From the NCBI GenBank assembly GCA_009909085.1, contig JAAANX010000034.1:1-64000 (forward strand): a DNA stretch of 64,000 bases, read 5' to 3'. Positions 16,463 to 26,005 of this stretch are shown piece after piece (the first letter of the stretch is position 1; each line of letters opens with the position of its first letter). Both the position numbers and the translations under genes were made by a program. The DNA is from Cyanobacteria bacterium GSL.Bin1. Lineage in GTDB: Bacteria; Cyanobacteriota; Cyanobacteriia; Cyanobacteriales; Rubidibacteraceae. A model generated the notes under the pieces. It saw only the letters and a program-made list of their open reading frames with translations, searched no databases and was not told the origin of the DNA.

Positions 16463-17641
16463 ATGATAAAATTTGCGCAACGTCTCCAACCGCTACGTCG
16501 CAATGTTTTTGCTGATATGGACGCGGCAAAAGCAAGAGCTAAAGCTGCTGGTAAGGAAATTATTGATCTGTCTTTGGGGTCGTCTGATTTACCAGCCGGC
16601 GATCATGTTTTAGAAGCGATTAAGAATTCTCTTTATGATCCCAGCACCCACGGTTATGCCCTATTTCATAGTACCCAGCCGTTTCGAGAAGCAGTTGCCA
16701 CTTGGTTTGAAACTAAATATGGTGTGCCCGTTGATCCGGAAACAGAAGTTCTAACCCTGATTGGGTGTCAAGAGGGAACCGCACATCTCCCTCTTGCTTT
16801 ACTTGATCCCGGCGATATTGCTTTGTTACAAGATCCCAGTTATCCCTCTCATTCTGGTGGGATTCATTTAGCCGGGGGTGAAATTTATTGGTTGCCCACT
16901 TTGGCAGAAAATCAGTTTTTGCCCGTGTTTGCAGATATTCCGCCAGACGTGCGAGAAAAAGCACAGATGATGGTGCTGAGTTATCCTCATAATCCCACAA
17001 CAGCACTCGCTCCTTTATCGTTTTTTGAAGAAGCGGTACAGTTTTGTAAAGCGAATGAAATCGCGCTCGTTCATGATTTTCCTTATGGGGATATGGTCTT
17101 TTCGGGATCACCTCCTGCCCCTTCTGTGTTACAAGCAGACCGCAATAAGGAAATTGCCATCGAGTTTTTCACGTTTTCTAAGTCGTATAATATGGGGGGC
17201 TTTCGCATTGCCTTTGCCGTGGGGAATCAAGGGTTAATTCTCGGTTTGCGACAAGTGAAAGCTGTAGTCGATTTTAACCAATATCGGGGCATTCTCAACG
17301 GCGCGATCGCGGCGTTAACCGGTCCGCAAGCAAGCATCCAGAAAACGGTGGACACCTTTGAACACCGCCGAGATGTTTTTGTGAAAGCTTTAAATCAAAT
17401 TGGTTGGGAGGTACCAACACCCGCTGCTACGATGTATCTCTGGGCTAAACTGCCCGAATCTTGGCAAGGCAATTCGATGGACTTTGGCACGCAGTTAGTG
17501 GAAGCCACTGGCGTTGCTGTCGCTCCTGGTTCCGGGTTCGGTCAAGCCGGCGAAGGATATGTCCGCATGGCATTAGTGCAGGATGCGGCGAAATTAGAAG
17601 CAGCAGCAACAAAAATTGCTAAGTTTCTCCAACATTCATGA
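16463..17641 (+). CDS. Class I/II aminotransferase, LL-diaminopimelate/aspartate aminotransferase-like
   Basis: The protein (392 residues from this start) is a fold-type I PLP aminotransferase. It has LSLGSSDLPAGDHV near the N-terminus, YALFHSTQPFREAVA, NPTT in LSYPHNPTTALAP, VHDFPYGDMVF, and the PLP lysine in FFTFSKSYNMGGFRIAFAVG (about residue 231). The C-terminal Arg region VAPGSGFGQAGEGYVRMAL binds the substrate carboxylate. Homologues are annotated as LL-diaminopimelate or aspartate aminotransferases, and the exact substrate cannot be fixed here. The frame is open back to an ATG at 16442. The seven extra residues come from a dispersed repeat of AATGAC-type units, so I prefer the ATG at 16463, which gives MIKFAQRLQPL. 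Confidence 0.85.
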   Translation: MIKFAQRLQPLRRNVFADMDAAKARAKAAGKEIIDLSLGSSDLPAGDHVLEAIKNSLYDPSTHGYALFHSTQPFREAVATWFETKYGVPVDPETEVLTLIGCQEGTAHLPLALLDPGDIALLQDPSYPSHSGGIHLAGGEIYWLPTLAENQFLPVFADIPPDVREKAQMMVLSYPHNPTTALAPLSFFEEAVQFCKANEIALVHDFPYGDMVFSGSPPAPSVLQADRNKEIAIEFFTFSKSYNMGGFRIAFAVGNQGLILGLRQVKAVVDFNQYRGILNGAIAALTGPQASIQKTVDTFEHRRDVFVKALNQIGWEVPTPAATMYLWAKLPESWQGNSMDFGTQLVEATGVAVAPGSGFGQAGEGYVRMALVQDAAKLEAAATKIAKFLQHS

Positions 17642-17716
17642 ATGCTTGTTCTTTGCTGGTGCGGAAGGGGAGAGCCCCTCCCATTCTGAAACTGAATTAA
17701 TTGGGTTTGAACCCGT

Positions 17717-18745
17717 TTAGGGGGTGACTTGACACAATAAGAGTGCAAACCAATCTTGAGGATCAGTGTAAGTGTTGAGCACTTTCAATCCAGCTTGGCT
17801 AAGTTCTTGGTCCATTTCTTGCAAATTAAACTTACGAGAAATTTCTGTATGGATGGTTTCGCCTGCAGTGAAATCTACCGTTAAATCAAGGGCTTTTAAT
17901 TGCACGGTTTGCGGACGAGTGGAACGGAGATAGGTTTCAATTTGTCCCAGTTCAGAATTATAGAATGTCCAATGTCGGAAATATTGACGGTTGAAGTTGC
18001 CCTGGAAGCGACGGTTTAAGTGATCCAATAAATTATAGTTAAACTCTGCCGTAACGCCTTGGCTATCGTCATAAGCTGGTTCGAGGATAGATTTCGATTT
18101 TTGTAAGTCTAGTCCTAATAAAAAATAATCCCCTGGGTGAAGCGCGTTCTTCACATCTTGGAAAATTTCTCGACACTGTTCTGGGGCAAAATTGCCCAGA
18201 GAACTACCGAGAAAGAACACCATACGCTTTGATAAAGGAGAAGGAGGAAGATGCTGTAGCGCTTGTTGATAAGTGCCAATTAAACCATGAATTTTGAGAC
18301 GGGGATAATCAGCTAAGAGTTGTTGGGCACTGGTTTCTAATATTCCAGCACTGACATCAATGGGAATATAATATAAAGGCTCTCCCAGGGCAGCATAGGC
18401 ATCAAATAAGAGGCGAGTTTTGGTCGAACTGCCACTTCCGAGTTCAATCAATTCGCAATTGCCAGTCGTTTGCGCGATCGCGCGCCCATTCTCTCTTAAA
18501 ATTTGCGCTTCGGTGCGCGTAGGATAATATTCCGGTAAATCACAAATCTGCTCAAATAATTCCGAACCGCGATCATCATAGAGATAGTGACAGGGAATTG
18601 TTTTTTGTTCTTGGGTCAAACCTGCAATTAGATCAGAGCCATCATTGGCAGAGGCAGTAACTGTCGGATCACTTAAATCATCAATCTTCAACCGTTTTGA
18701 AAGATCAAGGGATTCCCGATGCGCAGTTGGGAAGGAAATGGACAT
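17717..18745 (-). CDS. egtD: L-histidine N(alpha)-methyltransferase EgtD
   Basis: The 342-residue protein is an EgtD-type S-adenosylmethionine methyltransferase. Visible hallmarks are CHYLYDDRGSELFEQICDLPEYYPTRTE at the start (split here by residue limits), the SAM-binding loop LIELGSGSSTKTRLL and IPIDVSAGIL. Also present are FLGSSLGNF and the C-terminal ETIHTEISRKF, where substrate-binding residues lie. EgtD trimethylates histidine to hercynine, the first step of ergothioneine synthesis. In many cyanobacteria egtB is adjacent, but no sulfoxide synthase gene is in this window. A C-S lyase-like gene lies about 10 kb away. The gene diverges from the fibrillin gene. Confidence 0.92.
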   Translation of the reverse strand: MSISFPTAHRESLDLSKRLKIDDLSDPTVTASANDGSDLIAGLTQEQKTIPCHYLYDDRGSELFEQICDLPEYYPTRTEAQILRENGRAIAQTTGNCELIELGSGSSTKTRLLFDAYAALGEPLYYIPIDVSAGILETSAQQLLADYPRLKIHGLIGTYQQALQHLPPSPLSKRMVFFLGSSLGNFAPEQCREIFQDVKNALHPGDYFLLGLDLQKSKSILEPAYDDSQGVTAEFNYNLLDHLNRRFQGNFNRQYFRHWTFYNSELGQIETYLRSTRPQTVQLKALDLTVDFTAGETIHTEISRKFNLQEMDQELSQAGLKVLNTYTDPQDWFALLLCQVTP

Positions 18746-18879
18746 GAAATTCTCCGTTTTCGTTAAATTTAGGACTAAAAGCTAGTTCATCACACTGCGT
18801 TGTCCTTATTCCATCATCTAAAGTAGTATTTTTTGTTACAACATTCCCAAAGGGGGAATCTTAAACCATTCAAACCATC

Positions 18880-19518
18880 ATGAATAATAATCTACAAGTA
18901 AATACAAGCAATTCGGATATTTCTTCCCATCAATCTATGATTGAAGCGGCAATTCAGGAAATAAAATCGGCTCGACCAAAACCGGAAACAGTTGTTAGCG
19001 CCTTAGTCAATTTAGAAAAGGTGGGAAAAAAAGCAACATCTGTTGCCTCTTATGAGCAGTTAATTGGCAAGTGGCGCTTATGCTTTATTACGGGGACCAA
19101 AAAGACTCGTCAACGCGCTGGCGTCATGTTAGGGGCGGGACGCTATCTCCCTTCTTGGCTCAAAATTCATTTATCCTATGCTGAAAACTCTGATGATCTG
19201 AATATCACTGAGACTGAGCCGGGTCGTGTGGAAAATTCGGTCAGTGTAGCGGGTTTGACGTTTACCTTATCCGGACCGACAAAATTTTTGCCGAAACAGA
19301 AGCTCTTAGCCTTTGATTTTACTCATTTAACCTGCCAAGTATTGGGAAAAGCAATCTACTCTGGCAATATTCGTGGCGGTCAAAAGAGCCAAGACAATTT
19401 TTACCAAGAACCGATCAAAAAACAAGCCTTTTTCCGTTATTTTCTCTTAGAAGAAAACTATATTGCTGCACGAGGGCGAGGGGGCGGTTTAGCCGTATGG
19501 CGACGAGAAGACGTTTAA
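18880..19518 (+). CDS. PAP/fibrillin (plastoglobulin) family protein
   Basis: The 212-residue protein carries the plastid lipid-associated protein / fibrillin fold. The start of the domain is marked by YEQLIGKWRLCFITGTKKTR (about residues 59-78). A beta-rich lipocalin-like barrel follows, and the terminal GRGGGLAVWRRED is typical of cyanobacterial members. These proteins bind lipids or associate with thylakoid membranes and help in photoprotection. The first 30 residues are polar and look disordered. The gene diverges from egtD, and a strong inverted repeat follows the stop. Confidence 0.85.
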   Translation: MNNNLQVNTSNSDISSHQSMIEAAIQEIKSARPKPETVVSALVNLEKVGKKATSVASYEQLIGKWRLCFITGTKKTRQRAGVMLGAGRYLPSWLKIHLSYAENSDDLNITETEPGRVENSVSVAGLTFTLSGPTKFLPKQKLLAFDFTHLTCQVLGKAIYSGNIRGGQKSQDNFYQEPIKKQAFFRYFLLEENYIAARGRGGGLAVWRREDV

Positions 19519-19527
19519 AAAGCGGTA

Positions 19528-19577
19528 GGAGCTCATGTCACACAACCCGTCCTTGTGGCTAATATGACATGACCTCC
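19528..19577. repeat. Nested inverted repeat after the fibrillin gene
   Basis: GGAGCTCATGTCA (19528-19540) and TGACATGACCTCC (19565-19577) pair with one mismatch. Inside them CACAA and TTGTG form a second hairpin. It lies 10 bp after the fibrillin stop. It lacks a T-run, so it is more like a REP-type or IS-end structure than a classical terminator, though it could protect the mRNA 3' end. Confidence 0.6.
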
Positions 19578-19673
19578 CACCCACTGGTTAGATCGCAAGG
19601 GATCGCAATTTTCCTCAAAAGAGGTCGCACTGCACCTCGGCTACTCTTGTTTTTCACCGAGAAAAAATCATCA

Positions 19674-20338
<665 letters not shown>

Positions 20339-20783
20339 TACTACTTTTAGGAGCAGCCCTTTCAATGTCTTGTGATTTTTCCCAAATTGTAGTTCATTAA
20401 GGAAATCAATATCCTTTCTGTTGTCTTAGCGGCTCTGAGACGAGTTTACGGAATTGAGAAAATTCAACAAGAAGTTTCGAGCTACTATCTGGCTGATGAA
20501 ATTCGAGGCACTTATCGGGGGATGATGATTGCCATTCCTCCTTAAGAATGGATCGTTTTTGAAAGAATGACTCTCCTTGAGTTGACCAAGATTCTACTCA
20601 ATTTAGCCGCTCAGGTTAACTTGGCAGCTTTTTCACGTCATCCTCGCTCCCCAAAGAAGACCAGACGACGTCGCAAACGCACTCGTCGGAGTTAATCAGC
20701 CTCATGTTTCTACTGCTAAAATTTTATCCCAAAATTAAGACCACAAAGTTCACACCTTGAAAGGGCTGGTCCTATTGTAGTAT
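20339..20783 (+). mobile_element. Internally deleted insertion sequence, IS4-like
   Basis: The left end TACTACTTTTAGGAGCAGCC and the inverted right end TACTACAATAGGACCAGCCC (reverse complement of 20764-20783) are imperfect terminal repeats. They share CAGCCCTTTCAA further in. Between them lies only the C-terminal part of a broken transposase gene, so most of the element has been deleted. The remaining length is about 445 bp. I see no convincing target-site duplication. A CTCTGTG-type repeat begins nine bases outside the right end. Confidence 0.75.
20402..20738 (+). pseudogene. C-terminal remnant of an IS4-like transposase
   Basis: The first frame reads NILSVVLAALRRVYGIEKIQ... to MIAIPP. A TAA then stands where a Glu-type codon is expected before EWIVFERMTLLELTKILL. 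A basic tail (SPKKTRRRRKRTRRS) follows, then a stop and a shift of frame, after which QPHVSTAKILSQN continues the family's usual ending. The pieces in order look like the tail of an IS4-type cyanobacterial transposase. The N-terminus and catalytic core are missing. It is not functional. Confidence 0.75.
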
Positions 20784-20791
20784 TAACAAAC

Positions 20792-20822
20792 TCTCTGTGT
20801 TCCTCTGTGACTCTGTGGTTAA
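20792..20822 (+). repeat. Dispersed CTCTGTG-type repeat
   Basis: The run CTCTCTGTGTTCCTCTGTG continuing ACTCTGTGGTTA is the third copy of the repeat also found before dnaB and inside its intein. It lies between the IS remnant and the 3' end of ctaB. Confidence 0.7.
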
Positions 20823-20869
20823 TCACAAAAAAACTCCCCAAACTAGAGCGAATGGGGGTTAATTGTAAT

Positions 20870-21820
20870 TTAGAATTGAGCAATCGTATCAGTTACTAAA
20901 CTGAGCATGTTGTGGGTCAAGGGTAAACTATCGATAACAATTCCGGTACATAACAACATCATGTAGAGAATCGAATACTTAAACACCGATCGCGCTTTCA
21001 TTTTATCCTCTGGGGTTTTTCGTAACTCCCAAGTTTTGATAATAAATGTTACCCCGAGAATCCCTGCAAATAGAGCATAAATCAGTCCAGACTCACCAAG
21101 GGGATAAATCAAGCCAAATGTAAAAGGAACGACAAAAATGGTGTAAGCAAACACTTGTTCTGCGGTATTTTTTGCCCCTTTCACCACTGGTAACATGGGG
21201 ACATTGACTTCTGCATAATCATCACAGATCATCATTGCTAACGCCCAAAAATGAGGGGGTGTCCAAAAAAAGACAATGGCAAATAAAAACCACGCCGTCC
21301 AGCTTAACTCACCAGTCACCGCAGCCCAGCCGACTAGCGCTGGAATTGCCCCAGCCGCACCGCCAATAACAATATTCTGGGTGCTGTGACGTTTCAACCA
21401 GTGGGTATAAACCAGCATATAAACGAAAATTCCAGAAAGGGCGAGTAACGCACTCAGGACATTGACATACCAAGCCATGAGGCTAAAGGAAAGGATCGCT
21501 AAAGCAATGGCAAATAACAAAGCGTGTTGCGGTTGTACGCGCCCCGAAGGAATAGGGCGTTTCCGAGTGCGCTGCATCTCATAATCAATATCTTTATCGT
21601 AGATACAATTGAGCGTTTGGGCAGAAGCGGCTGCTAAGGTTCCACCAACGAGAGTAATGAAGACATTGAAAGGGTCAACTTGTCCTTTTCCCGCTAACCA
21701 CATCGCGGCTGCAGTTGTAATCAGTAATAGGGGAATAATACGCGGTTTGGTGAGTTGATAATAACTCTGAATCACTTGTAAAAACGTTTCGTTACGGGGA
21801 GAAAGACTAGTCCCTGTCAT
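20870..21820 (-). CDS. ctaB: Protoheme IX farnesyltransferase (heme O synthase)
   Basis: The protein (316 residues from the ATG at 21820) is a polytopic membrane prenyltransferase of the UbiA superfamily. The Asp-rich prenyl-diphosphate site is NCIYDKDIDYEMQRTRKRP (about residues 68-86). The second Asp-containing loop is ICDDYAEVNVPMLPV, and seven to nine hydrophobic helices are present. It converts heme B to heme O for the terminal oxidase. The frame is open further upstream to 21901, overlapping ctaA. That extension is not typical of the family, so I use the internal ATG that gives MTGTSLSPRNETF. It is transcribed with ctaA upstream and diverges from coxBAC. Confidence 0.93.
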   Translation of the reverse strand: MTGTSLSPRNETFLQVIQSYYQLTKPRIIPLLLITTAAAMWLAGKGQVDPFNVFITLVGGTLAAASAQTLNCIYDKDIDYEMQRTRKRPIPSGRVQPQHALLFAIALAILSFSLMAWYVNVLSALLALSGIFVYMLVYTHWLKRHSTQNIVIGGAAGAIPALVGWAAVTGELSWTAWFLFAIVFFWTPPHFWALAMMICDDYAEVNVPMLPVVKGAKNTAEQVFAYTIFVVPFTFGLIYPLGESGLIYALFAGILGVTFIIKTWELRKTPEDKMKARSVFKYSILYMMLLCTGIVIDSLPLTHNMLSLVTDTIAQF

Positions 21821-21869
21821 GTTTATTCCTTGAAAATTGAACAATGGAGAGTAATAAGCAAAGGGGCGG

Positions 21870-22793
21870 TTAGACTGCTGAGGAGGGAGTGGCGCAATCA
21901 CGCACGGCTAATACAGTATAAGCAACTAATCCCCCTAATAAAGCTGCACCCACCGCTTGATGCGTTACGGTGAGGGGTTCCACTTGTAAATGGAGATGGA
22001 AGGTCGCAAACCCCACTAAAATTTGAAGCAGCAAAAATATACCAGAAAGATTTGCTAATTGCCGTAGCATCGGATGGAGGGCTGGCGTTCGCCAGGAAAA
22101 AATCACCACTGCCAGTGTTGCTAAACTTGCCGGAAGTACACCAACTAGATGGGTATTCATCACTGAACACAGTTCAAAGCCGGTATAACATTGATGGACT
22201 GCCCAGCGGGAGGCAATTAATCCCCCCAGCAAACTTTGTAAATAGACCAAGCCAACGGCGACACCACCGAACCAAGGAAGTTTCTTCGCCGTCGTTGTTC
22301 CTTGATAAGGCAGCAAAGCGCTTCCCATGCCAATCAACAAACAGAAAAATAGCAAAGCGGTTCCTAAATGGGCGGTGACAATATCAAAGCGCAATAACTC
22401 AGTTACTGTCAGCCCACCGAGTAATCCTTGAACAACTACTAAAACTAATGCCAATAGAGATGCCCAAGGTAGCCAACGGGGTAATTCTCGGCGAAACCAA
22501 ATCGATAAACCAACCAACCCCATTGTTGTCAGCCCAATCAGGGCAGCATCAAGACGGTGAAACCATTCCAAAAAAACTTGTAAATTCATTTGTTGTGAGG
22601 GCACCACCTGACCGTAGCACAGGGGCCAATCCGGACAAGCCAAACCCGCATCCATAACGCGAGTGGCACTCCCAATTGCCATTAAAATAAAGGTTGCCCC
22701 AGCAATTTTCCAAATCAACCGTCTGACCCGTTGCTGAGCTGAAACTTTGGCTGAAGAAGAATTAACTTTTGGGTAAATCGCTGATTCTGTCAT
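21870..22793 (-). CDS. ctaA: Heme A synthase
   Basis: The 307-residue protein has about eight transmembrane helices and the CtaA/COX15 signature MDAGLACPDWPLCYGQ in the first extracellular loop. Its heme-ligand histidines lie in WFHRLDAALIG, VTAHLGTALL, MNTHLVGVL and VTHQAVGAALLG. It oxidises heme O to heme A for the aa3-type oxidase encoded divergently. The ATG at 22793 gives a short polar N-terminus before helix 1. It is followed after about 50 bp by ctaB on the same strand, a typical cyanobacterial pair. Confidence 0.95.
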   Translation of the reverse strand: MTESAIYPKVNSSSAKVSAQQRVRRLIWKIAGATFILMAIGSATRVMDAGLACPDWPLCYGQVVPSQQMNLQVFLEWFHRLDAALIGLTTMGLVGLSIWFRRELPRWLPWASLLALVLVVVQGLLGGLTVTELLRFDIVTAHLGTALLFFCLLIGMGSALLPYQGTTTAKKLPWFGGVAVGLVYLQSLLGGLIASRWAVHQCYTGFELCSVMNTHLVGVLPASLATLAVVIFSWRTPALHPMLRQLANLSGIFLLLQILVGFATFHLHLQVEPLTVTHQAVGAALLGGLVAYTVLAVRDCATPSSAV

Positions 22794-23216
22794 AACCGCT
22801 AAAGATTATAAAAAAAACTTTATTAGTTGCTAAGTAATAGCTCCTCAATTAACTTAGCACTTGCTAAACAGTAATTGACTCACTTTAGTCACTACTCTAC
22901 TCATCTCAGTCGCTTATTGCCATTGTTTTAGATCTTCTTCAGATTAGAGAAAGCTTCCTTTGATATTTCTTTACATTTCCTCCCGATTTATTGTTTAGAT
23001 TTGTTGCGATCCCAAAGAAAAGACAAAGAAAAGTTGAAAATTTACCAATTCACCTGAATTTTCTAATGGTTTGTTTTACCGTAGGTTAGGGATGAGCATC
23101 GAAAGGATAATACAAATTGGCTATAGCGTTTCTGGATCAGCAACAATTCCCAGAAAAACGATCATGAAATTAACTTGAAACTTACAAACGATTAAGCAAA
23201 TCAGCGTAAAAAAACC
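22794..23216. other. Intergenic promoter region between ctaA and coxB
   Basis: This 420-bp A/T-rich stretch separates the divergent ctaAB and coxBAC units and should carry both promoters. I see no gene, RNA or strong repeat in it. Confidence 0.5.
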
Positions 23217-24188
23217 GTGACTACTGCTAACAAAATTAAAATTGCCTCAATTGCCATCTTAATCGCCATTATTAGCCTTTGGTATGGTCAAAATCATGGT
23301 CTACTTCCCGTTGCTGCTTCCCCCGAAGCGGAAGCAGTCGATGGGATTTTTCAATTGATGATGACCGTTGCCACTGCTTTGTTTTTACTGATCGAAGGTG
23401 TATTGATTTATTCAGTAATTCGCTTTCGACAAAAGCCTGGCGATGACAGTGATGGTCCACCAACAGAAGGGAATGTCTCCTTGGAAATTGTCTGGACAGC
23501 GATTCCTACTGTCATTGTCTTGATTATTTCGATTTACAGTTTTGAAGTTTATAATTCCATGGGAGGGCTCAATCCCGAAGCTTCTAGAGATCCAGGCCCC
23601 CAACAAGTTGCTGCAGATAACTCCTCTAGCCAGGGGTTACAAGGATTAATTGCCTCAGCATCCAACTACCTTGCCCTTGGTTTAGGGGAATCACCGGGTA
23701 ATCAAGCCAAAAATCTGACGCCCTTATCAGTAGATGTGAATGCAATTCAGTATGCCTTTTTGTTTACTTACCCTGATAGCGGCATTGTCTCTGGAGAATT
23801 GCATGTTCCAGTCGGGCAACCCGTTAAACTCAACATTGAAGCAGGGGATGTGATTCATGCCTTTTGGGTGCCCCAACTTCGCCTGAAACAAGATGCTGTT
23901 CCGGGTCGGGAAACTAAAATTAGTTTTACTCCTGAACGGACCGGTGAATATCCCATTATTTGCGCAGAACTGTGTGGTCCTTATCATGGCGCAATGAAAA
24001 CCCAGTTAATTATTGAAAGTCGAGAAGAGTATCAAGCTTGGATTCAAGAACAACAAGTGGCTCAAAGTCAACCGCTAGACGATACAGTTGCAGTCGGTAC
24101 CATCGATCCACTACTTGCCCCTTACGCGGAAAAAATTGGGGTGAATGAGGAAACACTAGAGGCATTGCCTGCCCACCACAAGCATTAA
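23217..24188 (+). CDS. coxB: Cytochrome c oxidase subunit II
   Basis: The 323-residue protein starts with GTG. It has an N-terminal signal-like helix (about residues 7-24), two further membrane helices (about 45-70 and 92-108), and a periplasmic or lumenal cupredoxin domain. The binuclear CuA site is clear: His in DVIHAFWVP and the cluster CAELCGPYHGAM. Between the second helix and the domain is a cyanobacterial-type polar insertion. It accepts electrons from cytochrome c6 or plastocyanin. It heads the coxB-coxA-coxC operon, with only a few bases to coxA. The start is assigned from the downstream signal helix; there is no good ribosome binding site. Confidence 0.95.
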   Translation: MTTANKIKIASIAILIAIISLWYGQNHGLLPVAASPEAEAVDGIFQLMMTVATALFLLIEGVLIYSVIRFRQKPGDDSDGPPTEGNVSLEIVWTAIPTVIVLIISIYSFEVYNSMGGLNPEASRDPGPQQVAADNSSSQGLQGLIASASNYLALGLGESPGNQAKNLTPLSVDVNAIQYAFLFTYPDSGIVSGELHVPVGQPVKLNIEAGDVIHAFWVPQLRLKQDAVPGRETKISFTPERTGEYPIICAELCGPYHGAMKTQLIIESREEYQAWIQEQQVAQSQPLDDTVAVGTIDPLLAPYAEKIGVNEETLEALPAHHKH

Positions 24189-24213
24189 TTCATTGAAGAG
24201 AGACGCTAATTTT

Positions 24214-25878
24214 ATGACAACGCCAGTAGCAAATCCTCAAAGCGAACATCTTGAGGAAAAACGAACTTGGACCGATTACTTTACGTTTAATACGGACCAT
24301 AAGGTGATTGGAATTCAATATCTTGTCACCTCTTTTATCTTTTACCTGATTGGTGGCGCACTCGCTGCTGCTGTACGCACAGAGTTAGCAACACCAGAAT
24401 CAGATTTTGTCAGTCCAGAAGTCTATAATCAACTCTTTACCGTTCATGGCACAGTTATGATTTTTCTCTGGATTGTGCCTGCCGGGGCAGGGTTTGCCAA
24501 CTATTTAATCCCTTTGATGATTGGGGCAAAAGATATGGCATTTCCGCGCTTGAACGCGGTGGCGTTTTGGATGATTCCCCCGGGAGGCTTGTTACTCATG
24601 GCAAGTTTCTTTGTGGGGGCACCGCAAGCGGGCTGGACATCTTATCCGCCTCTGAGTTTAATGACGGGGAAAGCAGGAGAGGAAATCTGGATTCTCAGTA
24701 TTTTGATCTTGGGAACCTCGTCGATTTTGGGAGCGATCAACTTCTTGGCAACTATCCTCAAAATGCGGATGCCAGAGATGGGGTTTTTTGATTTACCCCT
24801 CTTTTGTTGGTCCATGTTGGCAACGGGGGCAATGATTTTGGTGAGTACCCCGGTATTAGCCGCAGCACTGATTCTCCTATCATTTGATTTGATTGTTGGC
24901 ACTAGCTTCTTTAATCCCACGGGTGGGGGTGATCCAATTGTGTATCAGCACATGTTCTGGTTTTACTCGCACCCGGCAGTTTATATTATGATTTTGCCCT
25001 TTTTTGGGGTAATTTCAGAAGTTTTGCCGGTTCATTCCCGCAAACCAATTTTCGGCTATCGCGCGATCGCGTTTTCCAGTCTTGCCATTAGCTTTCTCGG
25101 TTTAATTGTCTGGGCGCACCATATGTTCAGTAGTGGCACACCCGGCTGGTTACGGATGTTCTTTATGGCAACAACCATGATTATCGCCGTGCCCACCGGC
25201 ATTAAAGTCTTTGGCTGGTGTGCTACGATTTGGGGCGGAAAAATTCGTCTCAACAGTGCGATGTTGTTTGGCATGGGCTTTGTTTCTTCCTTCCTAATTG
25301 GGGGATTAAGTGGTGTCATGATAGCCTCAGTACCCTTTGATATCCACGTCCACGACACCTATTTCATCGTTGCCCACCTACACTATGTTCTTTTCGGCGG
25401 CAGTGTGCTTGGGTTGTTCTCAGCCGTGTATCACTGGTTCCCCAAAATGACCGGGAAATATCTCAACGAAACTTGGGGCAAAATCCATTTTGGACTCACC
25501 TTTATTGGTTTGAACCTCACCTTTCTACCCATGCACCAACTGGGCTTACAAGGGATGAACCGACGCATTGCCATTTATGATCCCGAGTATCAACTATTGA
25601 ATATGGTTTGTACCGCAGGGTCATATCTCTTAGCTGTTTCTACCTTTCCTTTCTTGGCAAACTTAATTTGGTCAGTATTCAAAGGAAAAGAAGCTGGGGC
25701 AAATCCTTGGAAGGCTTTAACCTTAGAATGGCAAACGACTTCGCCGCCACTGATTGAAAACTTTGAGGAAGAACCGGTTTTATGGTCAGGTCCCTATGAT
25801 TATGGCATTGATATCTCAGAAGAAGACGATCAGTCGGTAGAAGAATTGTTGTCTGAAGTGAAAGCCGACATGAGTTAA
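24214..25878 (+). CDS. coxA: Cytochrome c oxidase subunit I
   Basis: The 554-residue protein (from this ATG) has twelve membrane helices and all oxidase metal ligands. The heme a His is in FTVHGTVMIFLW and the cross-linked His-Tyr in YSHPAVYIMILP. The CuB histidines are in WAHHMFSSGTPGW, and the heme a3 and heme a histidines in HVHDTYFIVAHLHYVLFGG. It is the catalytic subunit reducing O2 to water and pumping protons. The frame opens at TTG 24193, but the ATG at 24214, preceded by the purine-rich GAAGAGAGA, gives the better start MTTPVANPQSE. It follows coxB with 25 bp between. Confidence 0.96.
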   Translation: MTTPVANPQSEHLEEKRTWTDYFTFNTDHKVIGIQYLVTSFIFYLIGGALAAAVRTELATPESDFVSPEVYNQLFTVHGTVMIFLWIVPAGAGFANYLIPLMIGAKDMAFPRLNAVAFWMIPPGGLLLMASFFVGAPQAGWTSYPPLSLMTGKAGEEIWILSILILGTSSILGAINFLATILKMRMPEMGFFDLPLFCWSMLATGAMILVSTPVLAAALILLSFDLIVGTSFFNPTGGGDPIVYQHMFWFYSHPAVYIMILPFFGVISEVLPVHSRKPIFGYRAIAFSSLAISFLGLIVWAHHMFSSGTPGWLRMFFMATTMIIAVPTGIKVFGWCATIWGGKIRLNSAMLFGMGFVSSFLIGGLSGVMIASVPFDIHVHDTYFIVAHLHYVLFGGSVLGLFSAVYHWFPKMTGKYLNETWGKIHFGLTFIGLNLTFLPMHQLGLQGMNRRIAIYDPEYQLLNMVCTAGSYLLAVSTFPFLANLIWSVFKGKEAGANPWKALTLEWQTTSPPLIENFEEEPVLWSGPYDYGIDISEEDDQSVEELLSEVKADMS

Positions 25879-25928
25879 GGGTTTGTCCTTCGTCATCAGT
25901 TCTTTGTCATTTGAGAAGAAAAGATCAA

Positions 25929-25958
25929 TGTAGAGATGTTCGATGGAATGTCTCTGCA
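25929..25958. repeat. Dispersed TGTAGAGA...TCTCTGCA palindrome
   Basis: TGTAGAGATGTTC and GGAATGTCTCTGCA form an inverted repeat closely resembling the copy at 3128-3158. It lies between coxA and coxC. An open frame extending coxC upstream runs through it, so the extra residues (MECLCMTQ...) are repeat-derived. Confidence 0.65.
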
Positions 25959-26005
25959 TGACCCAATCTTGTTGTAACCAATTCAATCATAAGGTCAAAA
26001 AATTT

